The notes: generated by a model not told the origin, from the sequence alone. A stretch of 64,000 nt of DNA from Zhouia amylolytica (GCF_900116365.1 NZ_FPAG01000009.1:62001-126000); one strand, 5' to 3'. Shown: positions 17,703-27,693, numbered from the stretch's first letter. Program-made: numbers and translations.

Positions 17703-20654
17703 CTACTTCAGCTTTTTCTTAACTGCAACCTCTTGATAAGCTTCAACGATATCTCCTTCTTTAATATCGTTGTAATTCTTAACCTGCAATCCACAGTCGT
17801 AACCTTTAGACACCTCTTTAACGTCATCTTTAAATCGTTTTAAGGAAGCTAATTCTCCACTATAGATCACCACTCCATCTCTGATTAGACGTATTCTTGA
17901 GTTTCTGTAGATCTTACCATCGGTCACCATACAACCTGCAATGGTACCCACTTTAGATATCTTGAAGGTTTCACGAATCTCAGCATTACCAGTAACCTCT
18001 TCTTTCATCTCCGGAGAAAGCATACCCTCCATCGCATCTTTAAGGTCATTGATGGCATCGTAGATAATAGAATAGGTTCTGATATCTATTTCTTCTTTAT
18101 CAGCAACTATTCTTGCATTACCCATAGCTCTTACATTAAACCCGATAATAATCGCATCAGAGGCAGAAGCCAATAACACATCAGATTCTGTAATCGGACC
18201 AACTCCTTTATGGATTACATTGATATGGATTTCATCTGTTGATAGTTTCTGGAATGAATCAGTAAGCGCTTCTACAGAACCATCCACATCACCTTTGATA
18301 ATGATATTAAGTTCTTTAAAGTCACCTAATGCGATACGTCTTCCAATCTCATCAAGTGTAACGTGACGTTGTGTACGAACTGACTGCTCTCTCAACAACT
18401 GTGTTCTCTTGGTGGCAATTTGCTTAGCCTCTCTTTCATCTTCAAACACATTGAATTTATCACCAGCCTGAGGCGCACCATCCAGACCTAATATAGATAC
18501 TGGTGTTGAAGGTCCTGCTTTTTCAATTTCATTTCCACGTTCATCGTACATAGCCTTCACCTTACCACTACACGTACCTGCCAGAACATAATCTCCAATC
18601 TCAAGCGTACCCGCCTGTACCAGTGCTGTAGCTACATAACCTCGTCCTTTATCAAGATAGGCCTCTACAACTGTACCTACCGGTAATTTTTCCGGGTTAG
18701 CTTTCAGCTCTAATAATTCAGCTTCCAGCAATACTTTTTCAAGTAATTCTTTAACTCCTGCACCAGTTTTAGCAGAAATATCCTGAGATTGTACTTTACC
18801 TCCCCAGTCTTCCACTAATAAATTCATATTAGCCAGGCTTTCTTTTACTTTATCAGGATTTGCCGTTGGCTTATCAACCTTATTAATAGCAAACACTATC
18901 GGAACTCCAGCTGCCTGGGCATGGCTAATAGCTTCCTTGGTCTGTGGCATCACATCATCATCAGCAGCAATTACGATAATTGCTAAATCCGTTACTTGTG
19001 CACCACGAGCACGCATGGCCGTAAAGGCTTCGTGACCAGGAGTATCCAGGAACGTTATTTTTTGTCCATTATCCAGAGACACACTGTAGGCACCGATATG
19101 CTGGGTAATTCCACCACTTTCTCCAGCGATCACATTCTCTTTACGAACATAATCAAGCAAGGATGTTTTACCGTGGTCAACGTGACCCATCACTGTAACA
19201 ATCGGAGCTCTTGGTTTAAGATCTTCTTCTGCATCCGGTTCTTCTTCAATAGACTCCTCTATCTCGGCAGTTACAAACTCTACCTTATATCCAAACTCTT
19301 CCGCTACAATCGACAAGGTCTCAGCATCAAGCCTCTGATTCATGGTTACCATGATTCCGAGAGACATACATGCACCAATCACTTTGGTTACAGGCACATC
19401 CATCATAGTAGCAATTTCACTTACAGTAACGAACTCAGTTACCTTAAGTACTTTACTTTCTGCAGCTTGTTGCGCTTGTTCTTGTTCTGATTTTTGACGG
19501 TGAGAGTCTCTTTTTTCTCTTCTATATTTAGCACCTTTAGACTTTTGAGTTTTCCCTTGAAGTTTCTCAAGTGTCTCACGTACTTGTTTTTGGATTTCTT
19601 CGTCTGTAGGTTCAACTTTTTCTACTCGTTTAACCGGACGTTTTCCACCTTTTTTCTTGTCTTTCCCCTGGAACTTATTACCGCCTTGTTGTCCAAATTT
19701 CGACTTTTGAACAGGGCTTTCTTTGGTAATTCTTCGTCTTTTCTTCTTAGCCGTAGCATCTTTAGAATCACCACCCTTTTTAGGAGTTTCTTTTTTCTTC
19801 TTAGGCTTATTGAACTGAGAAAGGTCAATTTTCTCACCTGTTATTTTAGGCCCAGATAGCTTCTTGTACTTTGTTTCAATAACCCCTGCTTCCTCTTCAT
19901 TTCCCTCTGCCGGTTTAGCAGTTTCAGGAGCTACAGGTTTTGAAGGAGCTTCTTTTTTCACCTCTTCCTTTTTTTCTTTTGGCGCCTCTTGCTTTTTAGG
20001 CTCAGGCTTATTTTCTATTACAGGCTTAACTTCTTTCTTCTCTTCTACCTTTGAAGCGGGCTCTTCCTCTTTTTTAGGTTCCTCCTTCTTAGCCTGAGGT
20101 ACCTCTTTTTTAGGTTGAGGAACTTCTTCTTTTTGAGGAGTCTCAATTTTCTCAGCCTCGGGAGCTTTCGGTTTTTCTTCTTTAGGCTGCGGCTTTTCTT
20201 CTTGCTTAACCTCTTCTTTAACCTCTTCTTTTTTCGGCTGTGGAACAGTTTCTTTTTCGGCTTTAACAGGTTCAACCTCTTTAGGTTCGGATTTTTTATC
20301 CGAATCCAAATCAATTTTACCAACAGTTTTAGGACCGGATAATTCAGCTTTAGCCTTAATCACCTCGCTCTTTTGCTCTGTTTGGCGTTTTAACTCCTGT
20401 TCTTTTTCCAATTCTTTTCGGATAGCTTCCTTTTCTTTTCTTTTCTCTTCCCCTACCTCTTTAGAAGCTACCTTCTTACTCTTATCGGTCTGGAATTCGC
20501 CCAAGAGAACCTCATACACTTCATTAGTAATTTTGGTTGTAGGACGTGCCTCTACTTCGTGACCTTTAGCAGCCAGAAATTCAACAGCCCTATCCAATGA
20601 AATGTTTAGCTCTCTTAATACTTTGTTTAGCCTCAATGTTCCCTTTTCAGCCAT
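17703..20654 (-). CDS. infB: Translation initiation factor IF-2
   Basis: GTPase placing initiator fMet-tRNA on the 30S subunit and promoting 50S joining. The 983-residue protein begins with an IF2_N domain ([23 protein letters not shown]). A long low-complexity linker rich in K, E and P follows (about 60-330). A second IF2_N element (about 405-460) and the GTPase domain come next: [35 protein letters not shown] and SAKTG. Domains II-IV close the protein, ending AVKKKLK. The linker is long, as is common in Bacteroidota. Third gene of rimP-nusA-infB, 33 bp after nusA. Confidence 0.98.
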   Translation of the reverse strand: MAEKGTLRLNKVLRELNISLDRAVEFLAAKGHEVEARPTTKITNEVYEVLLGEFQTDKSKKVASKEVGEEKRKEKEAIRKELEKEQELKRQTEQKSEVIKAKAELSGPKTVGKIDLDSDKKSEPKEVEPVKAEKETVPQPKKEEVKEEVKQEEKPQPKEEKPKAPEAEKIETPQKEEVPQPKKEVPQAKKEEPKKEEEPASKVEEKKEVKPVIENKPEPKKQEAPKEKKEEVKKEAPSKPVAPETAKPAEGNEEEAGVIETKYKKLSGPKITGEKIDLSQFNKPKKKKETPKKGGDSKDATAKKKRRRITKESPVQKSKFGQQGGNKFQGKDKKKGGKRPVKRVEKVEPTDEEIQKQVRETLEKLQGKTQKSKGAKYRREKRDSHRQKSEQEQAQQAAESKVLKVTEFVTVSEIATMMDVPVTKVIGACMSLGIMVTMNQRLDAETLSIVAEEFGYKVEFVTAEIEESIEEEPDAEEDLKPRAPIVTVMGHVDHGKTSLLDYVRKENVIAGESGGITQHIGAYSVSLDNGQKITFLDTPGHEAFTAMRARGAQVTDLAIIVIAADDDVMPQTKEAISHAQAAGVPIVFAINKVDKPTANPDKVKESLANMNLLVEDWGGKVQSQDISAKTGAGVKELLEKVLLEAELLELKANPEKLPVGTVVEAYLDKGRGYVATALVQAGTLEIGDYVLAGTCSGKVKAMYDERGNEIEKAGPSTPVSILGLDGAPQAGDKFNVFEDEREAKQIATKRTQLLREQSVRTQRHVTLDEIGRRIALGDFKELNIIIKGDVDGSVEALTDSFQKLSTDEIHINVIHKGVGPITESDVLLASASDAIIIGFNVRAMGNARIVADKEEIDIRTYSIIYDAINDLKDAMEGMLSPEMKEEVTGNAEIRETFKISKVGTIAGCMVTDGKIYRNSRIRLIRDGVVIYSGELASLKRFKDDVKEVSKGYDCGLQVKNYNDIKEGDIVEAYQEVAVKKKLK

Positions 20655-20687
20655 AAAATTTATTTCCTCAAAAATTTAGTTACAAAT

Positions 20688-21920
20688 TTAGTCTTCGAAT
20701 TCTTCTTTCAAAATTCTAACTACATCTAAAATGGTCTCTTCCTCCAAATCGGTTAGTTTTACAAGGTCACTAACTTCCCTATCCAAGATACTTTTAGCAG
20801 TATCTAAACCTATTTTCTTGAACTCATCAATAACCCACTGATCGATTTCATCAGTAAACTCTGCTAATTCAACATCCTCTTCCACACCTTCTCTGAACAC
20901 GTCAATTTCATAACCTGTTAATTGTCCTGCCAAACGAATGTTAAATCCACTTTTACCTATCGCCTTCGATACTTCCTCAGGTTTTAAAATAACCTCAGCA
21001 TGTTTATTTTCCTCATTCAATGTTACAGATGTAACTCTTGCCGGGCTCAATGCTCTACTGATAAACAATTGAGTATTGTTCGTATAGTTAATCACATCGA
21101 TATTTTCGTTTCCTAATTCACGAACGATACCATGAATTCTGGATCCTTTCATCCCTACACAAGCTCCCACAGGATCGATTCTATCATCATAAGAATCTAC
21201 TGCTACCTTCGCCTTTTCACCAGGAATCCTAACCACTTTCTTCACGGTGATCAGTCCGTCGAAAACCTCAGGAATTTCTTGTTCGAAGAGCTTTTCAAGG
21301 AAACTTGGTGCCGTTCTACTTAAAATAATCATCGGCTTATTCCCTTTTAACTCAACGCTTTCAATCACACCTCTTACATTATCTCCCTTTCTAAAGAAAT
21401 CAGACGGTATCTGCTTGTCTTTTGGAAGGATGATCTCGTTACCTTCATCATCGATCAGGATAACTGCCTTATGGCGCACATGATGCACTTCAGCGGTATA
21501 TATATCTCCGATCAGCTCTTTAAACTTCTTATAAACCGTGGTATTATCATGCTCATGAATCTTAGAAATAAGATTTTGGCGTAATGCCAATATAGCCCTA
21601 CGTCCTAAATCGATAAGCTTCACTTCCTCCGAAACATCTTCACCCACTTCAAAATCAGGCTCAATTCTTCTAGCCTCCGTTAATGATATTTCCTGGTTAG
21701 GGTCCTCTACATCTCCATCAGCCACTACTACACGGTTTCTCCAGATCTCCAAATCTCCTTTATCTGGGTTGATAATGATATCAAAATTATCATCTGAACC
21801 GAATTTCTTTTTTAATGCGTTTCTAAACACATCTTCCAAAATGGCCATTAACGTTACACGATCTATGAGTTTATCATCTTTAAACTCAGAAAATGATTCG
21901 ATCAACGCAAGATTTTCCAT
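20688..21920 (-). CDS. nusA: Transcription termination/antitermination factor NusA
   Basis: RNA polymerase-binding factor that stabilises pauses and modulates termination and antitermination. The 410 residues comprise the N-terminal polymerase-binding domain (1-125), the S1 domain (about 130-200; YTAEVHHVRHKAVIL) and two KH domains (about 200-345) with VGACVGMKGSRIHGIVRELGNENIDVI and AIGKSGFNIRLAGQLTGYEID. A short acidic C-terminal extension follows, without the full AR1/AR2 repeats of E. coli. It is 12 bp after rimP. Its position behind a leader hairpin suggests feedback on its own operon. Confidence 0.97.
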   Translation of the reverse strand: MENLALIESFSEFKDDKLIDRVTLMAILEDVFRNALKKKFGSDDNFDIIINPDKGDLEIWRNRVVVADGDVEDPNQEISLTEARRIEPDFEVGEDVSEEVKLIDLGRRAILALRQNLISKIHEHDNTTVYKKFKELIGDIYTAEVHHVRHKAVILIDDEGNEIILPKDKQIPSDFFRKGDNVRGVIESVELKGNKPMIILSRTAPSFLEKLFEQEIPEVFDGLITVKKVVRIPGEKAKVAVDSYDDRIDPVGACVGMKGSRIHGIVRELGNENIDVINYTNNTQLFISRALSPARVTSVTLNEENKHAEVILKPEEVSKAIGKSGFNIRLAGQLTGYEIDVFREGVEEDVELAEFTDEIDQWVIDEFKKIGLDTAKSILDREVSDLVKLTDLEEETILDVVRILKEEFED

Positions 21921-21932
21921 GTCAACTTAAAA

Positions 21933-22394
21933 TTAAAATGTTATCATCACTTTAGCTTCTTCTATATCGCTAAACGATATCTCTTTTTCTTTACTCACCG
22001 TAACCTTGCCTTTTCCAACAGGTTTAGGCTCACGAGCTTTCCAACCCAACTTAATATAATTTTCCGCAACTTCAAGTAAAGTTCCTTCAAACTTTTCGTC
22101 CTGGGTCTTAACCTTCATTTTTCTTCCAACATTCTTAAGGAACTGACGGTTGTTTACGATTGGTTCTGTAGCACCGGGTGAAGTGACCTCTATTGAAAAA
22201 TCAACCTCTTCCCTATCCAAATTATGTTCTACCTGTCTGCTTAAATCAATACAATCGTTCAAAGTTACACCTTTATCTCCATCAATCACCAATTTTATTT
22301 TATTATCTGGTGTTATTGATGATTTGATCAAAAAGATATCTTTTCTCTCCTCAAGAAATTCGGCAATCAGTTCTTTAACTCTTTCTTCAAACAT
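21933..22394 (-). CDS. rimP: Ribosome maturation factor RimP
   Basis: Needed for 30S subunit maturation. At 153 residues it has the usual length. The N-terminal alpha/beta domain (VKELIAEFLEERKDIFLIKSSITPDNKIKLVIDGDKGVTLNDCIDLSRQVEHNL, then FSIEVTSPGATEPI) and the C-terminal SH3-like domain with GRKMKVKTQDEKFEGTLLEV are clear. First gene of the conserved rimP-nusA-infB operon. The region just upstream contains a strong hairpin plus T run (22408-22433). Confidence 0.95.
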   Translation of the reverse strand: MFEERVKELIAEFLEERKDIFLIKSSITPDNKIKLVIDGDKGVTLNDCIDLSRQVEHNLDREEVDFSIEVTSPGATEPIVNNRQFLKNVGRKMKVKTQDEKFEGTLLEVAENYIKLGWKAREPKPVGKGKVTVSKEKEISFSDIEEAKVMITF

Positions 22395-22407
22395 AAAATC
22401 AACTTAT

Positions 22408-22433
22408 AAAAAGAGGGGACTTCACGTCCCCTC
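22408..22433 (-). promoter_or_regulatory. Terminator-like hairpin in the rimP-nusA-infB leader
   Basis: A perfect 8-bp GC-rich stem, GAGGGGAC / GTCCCCTC with a five-base loop, is followed on the minus strand by five T. It lies 14 bp before the rimP ATG. No minus-strand gene lies upstream whose transcript it could end, so it looks like an attenuator in the operon's own leader. Confidence 0.65.
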
Positions 22434-22459
22434 CCAATAGGCTTTAAATTTTAACGGTA

Positions 22460-22467
22460 CAAATATA
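22460..22467 (-). promoter_or_regulatory. Promoter -7 element of rimP-nusA-infB
   Basis: Minus strand TATATTTG, an exact TAnnTTTG match. The -33 position (AATG) is poor. It lies upstream of the leader hairpin, so transcripts starting here would pass through that hairpin before rimP. Confidence 0.5.
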
Positions 22468-22565
22468 CAATTTTTTTTGAACCTTCATTAAAAAAGCTAA
22501 TCATTTGTGCTTTAACGCTTTTTATTTTGTAATTTTAAGAAAACGGACCTAAAAACACCTGCAGG

Positions 22566-23384
22566 ATGAAACGAATTCTAGTGCCGACAGATTTCTCTCC
22601 CGAGTCAGAATATGCACTTAAAATCGGAGCGTATTTAGCCAAAAAAAATAAGGCGGAGCTGTACCTGCTACACCTACTTGAATTACCCATGCATTTGGCA
22701 TCTGCACCTGTTGGAGAACTTCCAGAAGCATTTTTCTTCACCAAACTGGCACAACAAAAGATTGAAGAACTTAAAGAAAAACCTTTTTTAAAAGACATAA
22801 AGGTTCATGAAATCATGGAGGCCGGCAGCATTCATTCAGGAGTTTCAAACGCCATTAAAGACAAGGCCATTGACTTTGTAGTAATGGGCTCTAGTGGAGC
22901 AGCAGGTCTGGAAGAAATATTTATTGGATCTAACACAGAAAAAGTAGTTCGCACAGCGACGGTTCCGGTCTTAATTATCAAAAACGATATTAACGAATTA
23001 AAGATTGATAATTTCGTGTACGCCTGTGACTTTTCAACAGACACTTTCGAGGCTTACAAAAAAGCCATCACATTTGGTGAAAAGTTCAACAGCAAGATTC
23101 ACCTTTTGTTCGTGAACACTCCGAACAACTTTAACACCTCCAGGGCAATCACGGATAAAATCGCAAGCTTCACTAAGAAACTCACCCCTAAAAATTATAC
23201 CGTCAACATCTATAATGAACTTACTATTGAAGACGGCATCCTTAATTTCGCCAAAGAAACCAATGCTGATCTGATTGGCATGAGCACACACGGAAGAAGA
23301 GGAATCACTCACTTCTTTAATGGCAGCATTACTGAAGAATTATCAAATCACGCATTAAGACCTGTTATTACTTTCAGGATCTAG
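22566..23384 (+). CDS. Universal stress protein, two tandem Usp domains
   Basis: A 272-residue cytoplasmic protein made of two UspA-like domains. The first (1-142) has the start MKRILVPTDFSPESEYAL and the ATP-loop-like VVMGSSGAAGLEEIFIGSNTEKVV. The second (about 150-272) has FVYACDFSTDTFEAYKKAI and LIGMSTHGRRGITHFFNGSITEEL, close to the G-x2-G-x9-G-(S/T) nucleotide-binding pattern. Usp proteins accumulate under starvation or stress; no partner is suggested by the neighbours. It is divergent from rimP and monocistronic. Confidence 0.93.
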   Translation: MKRILVPTDFSPESEYALKIGAYLAKKNKAELYLLHLLELPMHLASAPVGELPEAFFFTKLAQQKIEELKEKPFLKDIKVHEIMEAGSIHSGVSNAIKDKAIDFVVMGSSGAAGLEEIFIGSNTEKVVRTATVPVLIIKNDINELKIDNFVYACDFSTDTFEAYKKAITFGEKFNSKIHLLFVNTPNNFNTSRAITDKIASFTKKLTPKNYTVNIYNELTIEDGILNFAKETNADLIGMSTHGRRGITHFFNGSITEELSNHALRPVITFRI

Positions 23385-23777
23385 CGATCGAAATTCGTTT
23401 TCACTTCATTTCAGGACACTCATTCGGTTTAAGCACCTGGAAAGCTTTTATACCAAAACAAACAGATTTTAACCCACTCATACTCTATCCATACTTTATC
23501 CATACTTCAACTATGCTTCAACTATGCTTGAAACGCCCAAAAATGGTCTGGAATTTCACCTGAAAAACAGGCGAAAATTTAAAGTAAAAAAAGGTTTATA
23601 TGATTTTATACTAATTTATACGAACCACAAAAGGCATAAGTATTACACTAACATCAGCGGTGACAGAAAAACGCATTACCGCCTTATTTTAACTGAGTTT
23701 TTTTTTTATCAAAAAAACAGATCATGCCTCATTGTTGTGTTTATGTGAAAATTGTGATTGATGTTTGAAAATAAGAT
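23385..23777. other. Non-coding region after the Usp gene
   Basis: No convincing gene. It contains an 11-bp tandem repeat (23479-23533), then AT-rich sequence. A 74-codon frame starting at 23524 begins inside the repeat, has no recognisable features and is not annotated. Confidence 0.6.
23479..23533. repeat. 11-bp tandem repeat, five units
   Basis: Five consecutive 11-mers: CATACTCTATC, CATACTTTATC, CATACTTCAAC, TATGCTTCAAC and TATGCTTGAAA. They drift gradually, as in a locally expanding repeat. The reverse complement contains ATGGATAAAG, shared with 940-949. Confidence 0.85.
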
Positions 23778-24015
23778 GGATTCCGCAATAAATGCGGAAT
23801 GACTATGGATACGGAATAAAAGTGTATGCAATGATAGTGAAATGGATTCCGCAACAAGTGCGGAATGACATTGAGGTTCGGAATGAAAGTGGGAGTGTTG
23901 AAAGCCTAGTGGGAATGGATTCCGAAATAAATACGGAATGACATTGAGGAGCAAAATGTCATTGGGAGTGACGAAAGCCTAGCGGGAATGGATTCCGTAA
24001 TAAATACGGAATGAC
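23778..24015. repeat. Cluster of four 26-bp palindromic repeats
   Basis: Units at 23778-23803, 23844-23869, 23917-23942 and 23990-24015 share GGATTCCG-N10-CGGAATGAC. Units 1 and 2 form ATTCCGCA / TGCGGAAT hairpins with 5-base loops. Unit 4 forms ATTCCGTA / TACGGAAT. Spacing is 66, 73 and 73 bp, and units 3 and 4 also share flanking sequence, so the array grew partly by a 73-bp duplication. Partial CGGAATGAC half-copies continue to about 24060. Confidence 0.85.
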
Positions 24016-24103
24016 AATCAGGCGCGGAATGACAATTGGTACGGAATGACATTGGGGTGCGGGGTAGACTTTTCGTCCTGGTTTTACCTGACTTTTTTCC
24101 ATC

Positions 24104-24135
24104 AAAAAACCCGACTCTTTTGAAGAACCGGGTTT
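24104..24135 (-). terminator. Terminator of tRNA-Gln
   Basis: AAACCCG / CGGGTTT stem followed on minus by six T; it starts 12 bp after the tRNA 3' end. Confidence 0.8.
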
Positions 24136-24146
24136 CTTTTTAGCAG

Positions 24147-24218
24147 TTGGCCTACAAGGACTCGAACCTTGAACGACTGAACCAAAATCAGCTGTGTTAC
24201 CAATTACACCATAGGCCA
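24147..24218 (-). tRNA. tRNA-Gln (anticodon TTG)
   Basis: Folds as a 72-base cloverleaf: acceptor TGGCCTA/TAGGCCA, D-arm GTGT/ACAC, anticodon stem GCTGA/TCAGT with loop TTTTGGT (anticodon TTG), T-arm CAAGG/CCTTG with TTCGAGT, discriminator A. CCA is not encoded. Promoter upstream and terminator downstream make it a single-gene unit. Confidence 0.97.
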
Positions 24219-24235
24219 TTGCTGTAATGCGGATG

Positions 24236-24266
24236 CAAATTTAAGACAATCTTTTATATGCGCAAA
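24236..24266 (-). promoter_or_regulatory. Promoter of tRNA-Gln
   Basis: On minus: TTTG (24266-24263), 19-bp spacer, TAAATTTG (24243-24236). Both boxes match the Bacteroidota consensus with ideal spacing, 18 bp before the tRNA 5' end. Confidence 0.8.
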
Positions 24267-24382
24267 TATTTTTTAAAAAATTCGAAATAAAATTTTTCAG
24301 CCTTGTTAACGTTAATAAAATGAATCTTTTCATTAGTAATATTATTCTTAAATTCGCCAGCAGTCTATAGAAAATTAACCAC

Positions 24383-27300
24383 ATGTCAGAACATCTATTT
24401 AAAAAATGGGACACTATCCTGGGTTGGGTAGCTTTTGCAGTATCATTAGTAACATTCGGACTCACCGTTGAACCCACAGTAAGTTATTGGGATTGTGGAG
24501 AGTATATTGCCACATCGGCTAAACTTCAGGTTGGACACCCTCCGGGAGCGCCGCTATTCCAAATGGTCGGAGCTTTCTTCGCCATGTTTTCTGCAGAACC
24601 GGAAACGATCGCCAAGACCATTAATTATATGTCTGTTTTCTCCAGCGCCTTTACGGTTTTATTTCTTTTCTGGACGATCACTAACCTGAGCAAGAAATTA
24701 GTTCTTAAAAATGACAATGACTTTTCTACCGGAAAAGCCATGGCTGTTTTTGGAAGTGGACTAGTAGGTGCACTGGCTTTTAATTTCTCAGACAGCTTTT
24801 GGTTTAATGCAGTTGAAGCGGAAGTATACGCCATGGCTACTTTCTTAATGTCATTAATGTTTTACCTGGGGTTACGATGGAAAGACGAAATGCATTTACC
24901 AAGAGGTAACCGCTGGTTGGTTTTGATATTTCTTATAGTAGGTCTTTCTTTTGGTGTTCACTTTATGGCCTTATTAACCATTCCTGCCATTGGGATGATT
25001 TATTACTTTAACCGCTATGACTTCTCCTGGAAATCATTCATTATTGCAAATATTGTATCTGTAGCCGTATTACTCTTTATATTTAAATTATTACTCCCGA
25101 GCACCCTTAAATTTTTCGGGTATCTCGAAGTGTTCTTTGTAAATAGCATAGGTATGCCTTTTGACTCAGGAACTATCATTGCCGGTCTCATTATAATCGT
25201 AGCCTTTTATTTTGCCTTAAAATACACCAGAAAGAAAGGCTTTGTTGAACTTAATACAGTCATTCTTTGTACTATGTTCGTTTTGATTGGGTTTTCGACA
25301 TGGCTTATGGTTCCTATCAGAGCAAATGCAGGCACCGTGATTAACGAAAATGATCCTTCTGATGCGCGTTTGTTACTTGCTTATTACAACCTGGAACAAT
25401 ATCCTGAAACTCATTTGTTTTACGGACCGATGTACTCGGATGCTTTTGCAGGACAGGACCCGATAGACCCTTATATGGATGAAAAACCAAAATACGAGAG
25501 GGACTATAAGACCGGAAAATATGTTATTGTTAACCACTACAAAGACGCCGCCCTGGCTCCTAACAGGAACCACGAAGGCATCCTACCACGTATGTGGAGC
25601 GCTGATCATGCAGCCAATTATATGAAGATTACCGGTCCGCTAAACATAAAAGTAAAGCCTGAATACTCTGGTGAAGACCGACTAACACAAGCTATTGGTC
25701 AGTTTAAAAGGGATTTAGACACCGGAGCCATAGACGAGGATGAATATGTGAATTTCATTCAACAGTTTAAAGAATACCTGGTTATTGAAAAACCTTCATT
25801 CTTTCAAAACATTCAATACTTATTTGAATTTCAGATGGGTTATATGTATTGGCGTTATTTCATGTGGAATTTTACGGGAAGACAAGACGACATACAGGGG
25901 AAGTATGACAATCACGGGAACTGGTTAAGTGGTATTAAGTTTGTTGACGAAGCCAGACTAGGCTCTCAGGACAACCTCCCTAGTGACGTGTTAAACAATA
26001 AAGGACGTAACACCTATTATTTCTTACCGTTAATTTTAGGTATCATTGGATTTGTATTTCAAATAAAATCGAACCCTAAACAGTGGTGGGTTGTATTCGT
26101 TCTCTTTATGTTTACCGGTCTCGCTCTTAAAATCTACCTGAACGAACGGCCTTTTGAGCCTCGTGAAAGAGATTATGCACTGGTTGGTTCTTTCTATATG
26201 TTCTCCATATGGATCGGCCTGGGCGTATACGCACTTTTCGATGAATTGAAAAAATTATTAAGTCCGAAGATCTTAGCTCCTGCAATAACTATGGTATGTT
26301 TACTTGCGGTACCTACTGTTATGGCTGTTCAAAACTGGGACGATCACGACAGAGCTCACAAATACACTGCCAGAGCAATGGCCACTTCCTACCTTAATTC
26401 GGTAGCCAAAGACGAAGGATCTATCCTATTCTCTATTGGTGACAATGACACCTTTGCGCTGTGGTATGCCCAGGAAGTGGAAGAATACAGAACAGATGTG
26501 AGAGTTATAAACACCAGCCTTTTTGCAACGGACTGGTATATTGATCAAATGAAGAGTAAAGCGTACGAAAGCGAACCTATTCCTTCGCAACTTACACACG
26601 ATCAATACGCCTATGGCGTAAGAGATGTAATTTATTACCAACCGCTCACAGAAGCCCGTTGGAATATTAAAGATTTTATGAACTGGGTTGCGAGTGACGA
26701 TAAACGCACCAAAGTGGATTTCGGAAACGGCCAGGAAACTGTTTTCTATCCGACCAATAAAATACGTGTTCCTGTCAACAAGGAAAATGTATTGAAGAGT
26801 GGGATTGTTCAGCCAAAAGACTCTTCATTGATCGTTGATTATATCGACATCGATCTTCCTAAATCGGCTTTACCTAAAAACAGAATTCTCATGTTAGACC
26901 TGCTGGCGAATAATGACTGGGAAAGACCAATTTATTTTACAGGGGGTAGTTTTAGTCCTGCTGAATATTTATGGATGAAAGATTATTTACAGCTAGACGG
27001 TTTAGTATATAAGTTAGTTCCTATCAAAACACCTATCCCTGAAAACAATCCGTTTGAAATGGGACGTATTGATGAAGATCTCATGTACGACATTGTTATG
27101 AAGTGGGATTGGGGTAATTCAAACGATCCTAACATCTATGCGGATCCGGAAACAAGAAGAAACAGTATTTCTTACAGAAGTAACCTTGCAAGGCTTTCTG
27201 AAACCCTTATAAAGGAAAACAAACTTGATAAGGCAAAGAATATATTAGATCTGGCGATGGACAAAATGCCTTTCGGACGTTTCGGTTACTATGTATTCCT

Positions 27301-27661
27301 GGAACCTTATATCGATGGTTATTACAAGGTAGGTGAAAAAGAAAAAGCCAGAGAACTGTTTTTAAAAGTTGCCAATGTTTACCAGGAACATATCGATTAC
27401 TACAGTCAATTAGAAATTACCGAACAGCGCAATCGTATCAATGACATTGTCACCAATATAGAACGCTACCGCAGTCTCACAGATATAGTTATCATTAATG
27501 GAGATGAAGCCTTTGGTATGGAACAGACTCAAAAATTCAACGAGTACCTTGAAAAGTTCAGTCACCTCTACGGAAGGTCTGAACCGACTGAATCTGAATT
27601 AGAGCAACCATTGCAAATCGATTCGGTGAAGGACACGGTAGAAACATTATCACAACAATAA
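24383..27661 (+). CDS. DUF2723 (TMEM260-like) membrane glycosyltransferase-family protein
   Basis: A 1092-residue integral membrane protein. The N-terminal 300 residues carry many helices and the DUF2723 signature (VTFGLTVEPTVSYWDCGEYIATSAKLQVGHPPGAPLFQ), with the acidic DCGEY element resembling the GT-C catalytic DxE/DxD site. More helices lie around 545-660, including YLNERPFEPRERDYALVGSFY. A C-terminal soluble part looks TPR-like (970-1060). The eukaryotic relative TMEM260 is a protein O-mannosyltransferase, so envelope protein or lipid glycosylation is inferred. Its terminator overlaps the start of the next gene. Confidence 0.9.
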   Translation: MSEHLFKKWDTILGWVAFAVSLVTFGLTVEPTVSYWDCGEYIATSAKLQVGHPPGAPLFQMVGAFFAMFSAEPETIAKTINYMSVFSSAFTVLFLFWTITNLSKKLVLKNDNDFSTGKAMAVFGSGLVGALAFNFSDSFWFNAVEAEVYAMATFLMSLMFYLGLRWKDEMHLPRGNRWLVLIFLIVGLSFGVHFMALLTIPAIGMIYYFNRYDFSWKSFIIANIVSVAVLLFIFKLLLPSTLKFFGYLEVFFVNSIGMPFDSGTIIAGLIIIVAFYFALKYTRKKGFVELNTVILCTMFVLIGFSTWLMVPIRANAGTVINENDPSDARLLLAYYNLEQYPETHLFYGPMYSDAFAGQDPIDPYMDEKPKYERDYKTGKYVIVNHYKDAALAPNRNHEGILPRMWSADHAANYMKITGPLNIKVKPEYSGEDRLTQAIGQFKRDLDTGAIDEDEYVNFIQQFKEYLVIEKPSFFQNIQYLFEFQMGYMYWRYFMWNFTGRQDDIQGKYDNHGNWLSGIKFVDEARLGSQDNLPSDVLNNKGRNTYYFLPLILGIIGFVFQIKSNPKQWWVVFVLFMFTGLALKIYLNERPFEPRERDYALVGSFYMFSIWIGLGVYALFDELKKLLSPKILAPAITMVCLLAVPTVMAVQNWDDHDRAHKYTARAMATSYLNSVAKDEGSILFSIGDNDTFALWYAQEVEEYRTDVRVINTSLFATDWYIDQMKSKAYESEPIPSQLTHDQYAYGVRDVIYYQPLTEARWNIKDFMNWVASDDKRTKVDFGNGQETVFYPTNKIRVPVNKENVLKSGIVQPKDSSLIVDYIDIDLPKSALPKNRILMLDLLANNDWERPIYFTGGSFSPAEYLWMKDYLQLDGLVYKLVPIKTPIPENNPFEMGRIDEDLMYDIVMKWDWGNSNDPNIYADPETRRNSISYRSNLARLSETLIKENKLDKAKNILDLAMDKMPFGRFGYYVFLEPYIDGYYKVGEKEKARELFLKVANVYQEHIDYYSQLEITEQRNRINDIVTNIERYRSLTDIVIINGDEAFGMEQTQKFNEYLEKFSHLYGRSEPTESELEQPLQIDSVKDTVETLSQQ

Positions 27662-27667
27662 ATATCA

Positions 27668-27693
27668 ACCGGACCTAGTGTCCGGTTTTTTTT
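27668..27693 (+). terminator. Terminator of the DUF2723 gene
   Basis: AACCGGAC / GTCCGGTT stem (loop CTAGT-like) with eight T. The T run ends one base before the ATG of the next gene. Confidence 0.85.

Noticed and set aside
19494-20342. Long frames on both strands inside infB
   Set aside because: Shadows of the Lys/Glu/Pro-rich IF-2 linker; low complexity keeps other frames open.
23778-24015. CRISPR-like array
   Set aside because: Only four units, each palindromic, spacers are related by duplication and no cas genes are present.
24147-24218. tRNA-Gln as an integration (att) site
   Set aside because: No second copy of the tRNA 3' end, no integrase and no mobile cargo visible on either side.
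23709-24219. Two minus-strand frames (23709-23954 and 23959-24219)
   Set aside because: They translate the palindromic repeats (recurring ECHSA-like peptides) and tRNA-Gln; products of repeats, not genes.
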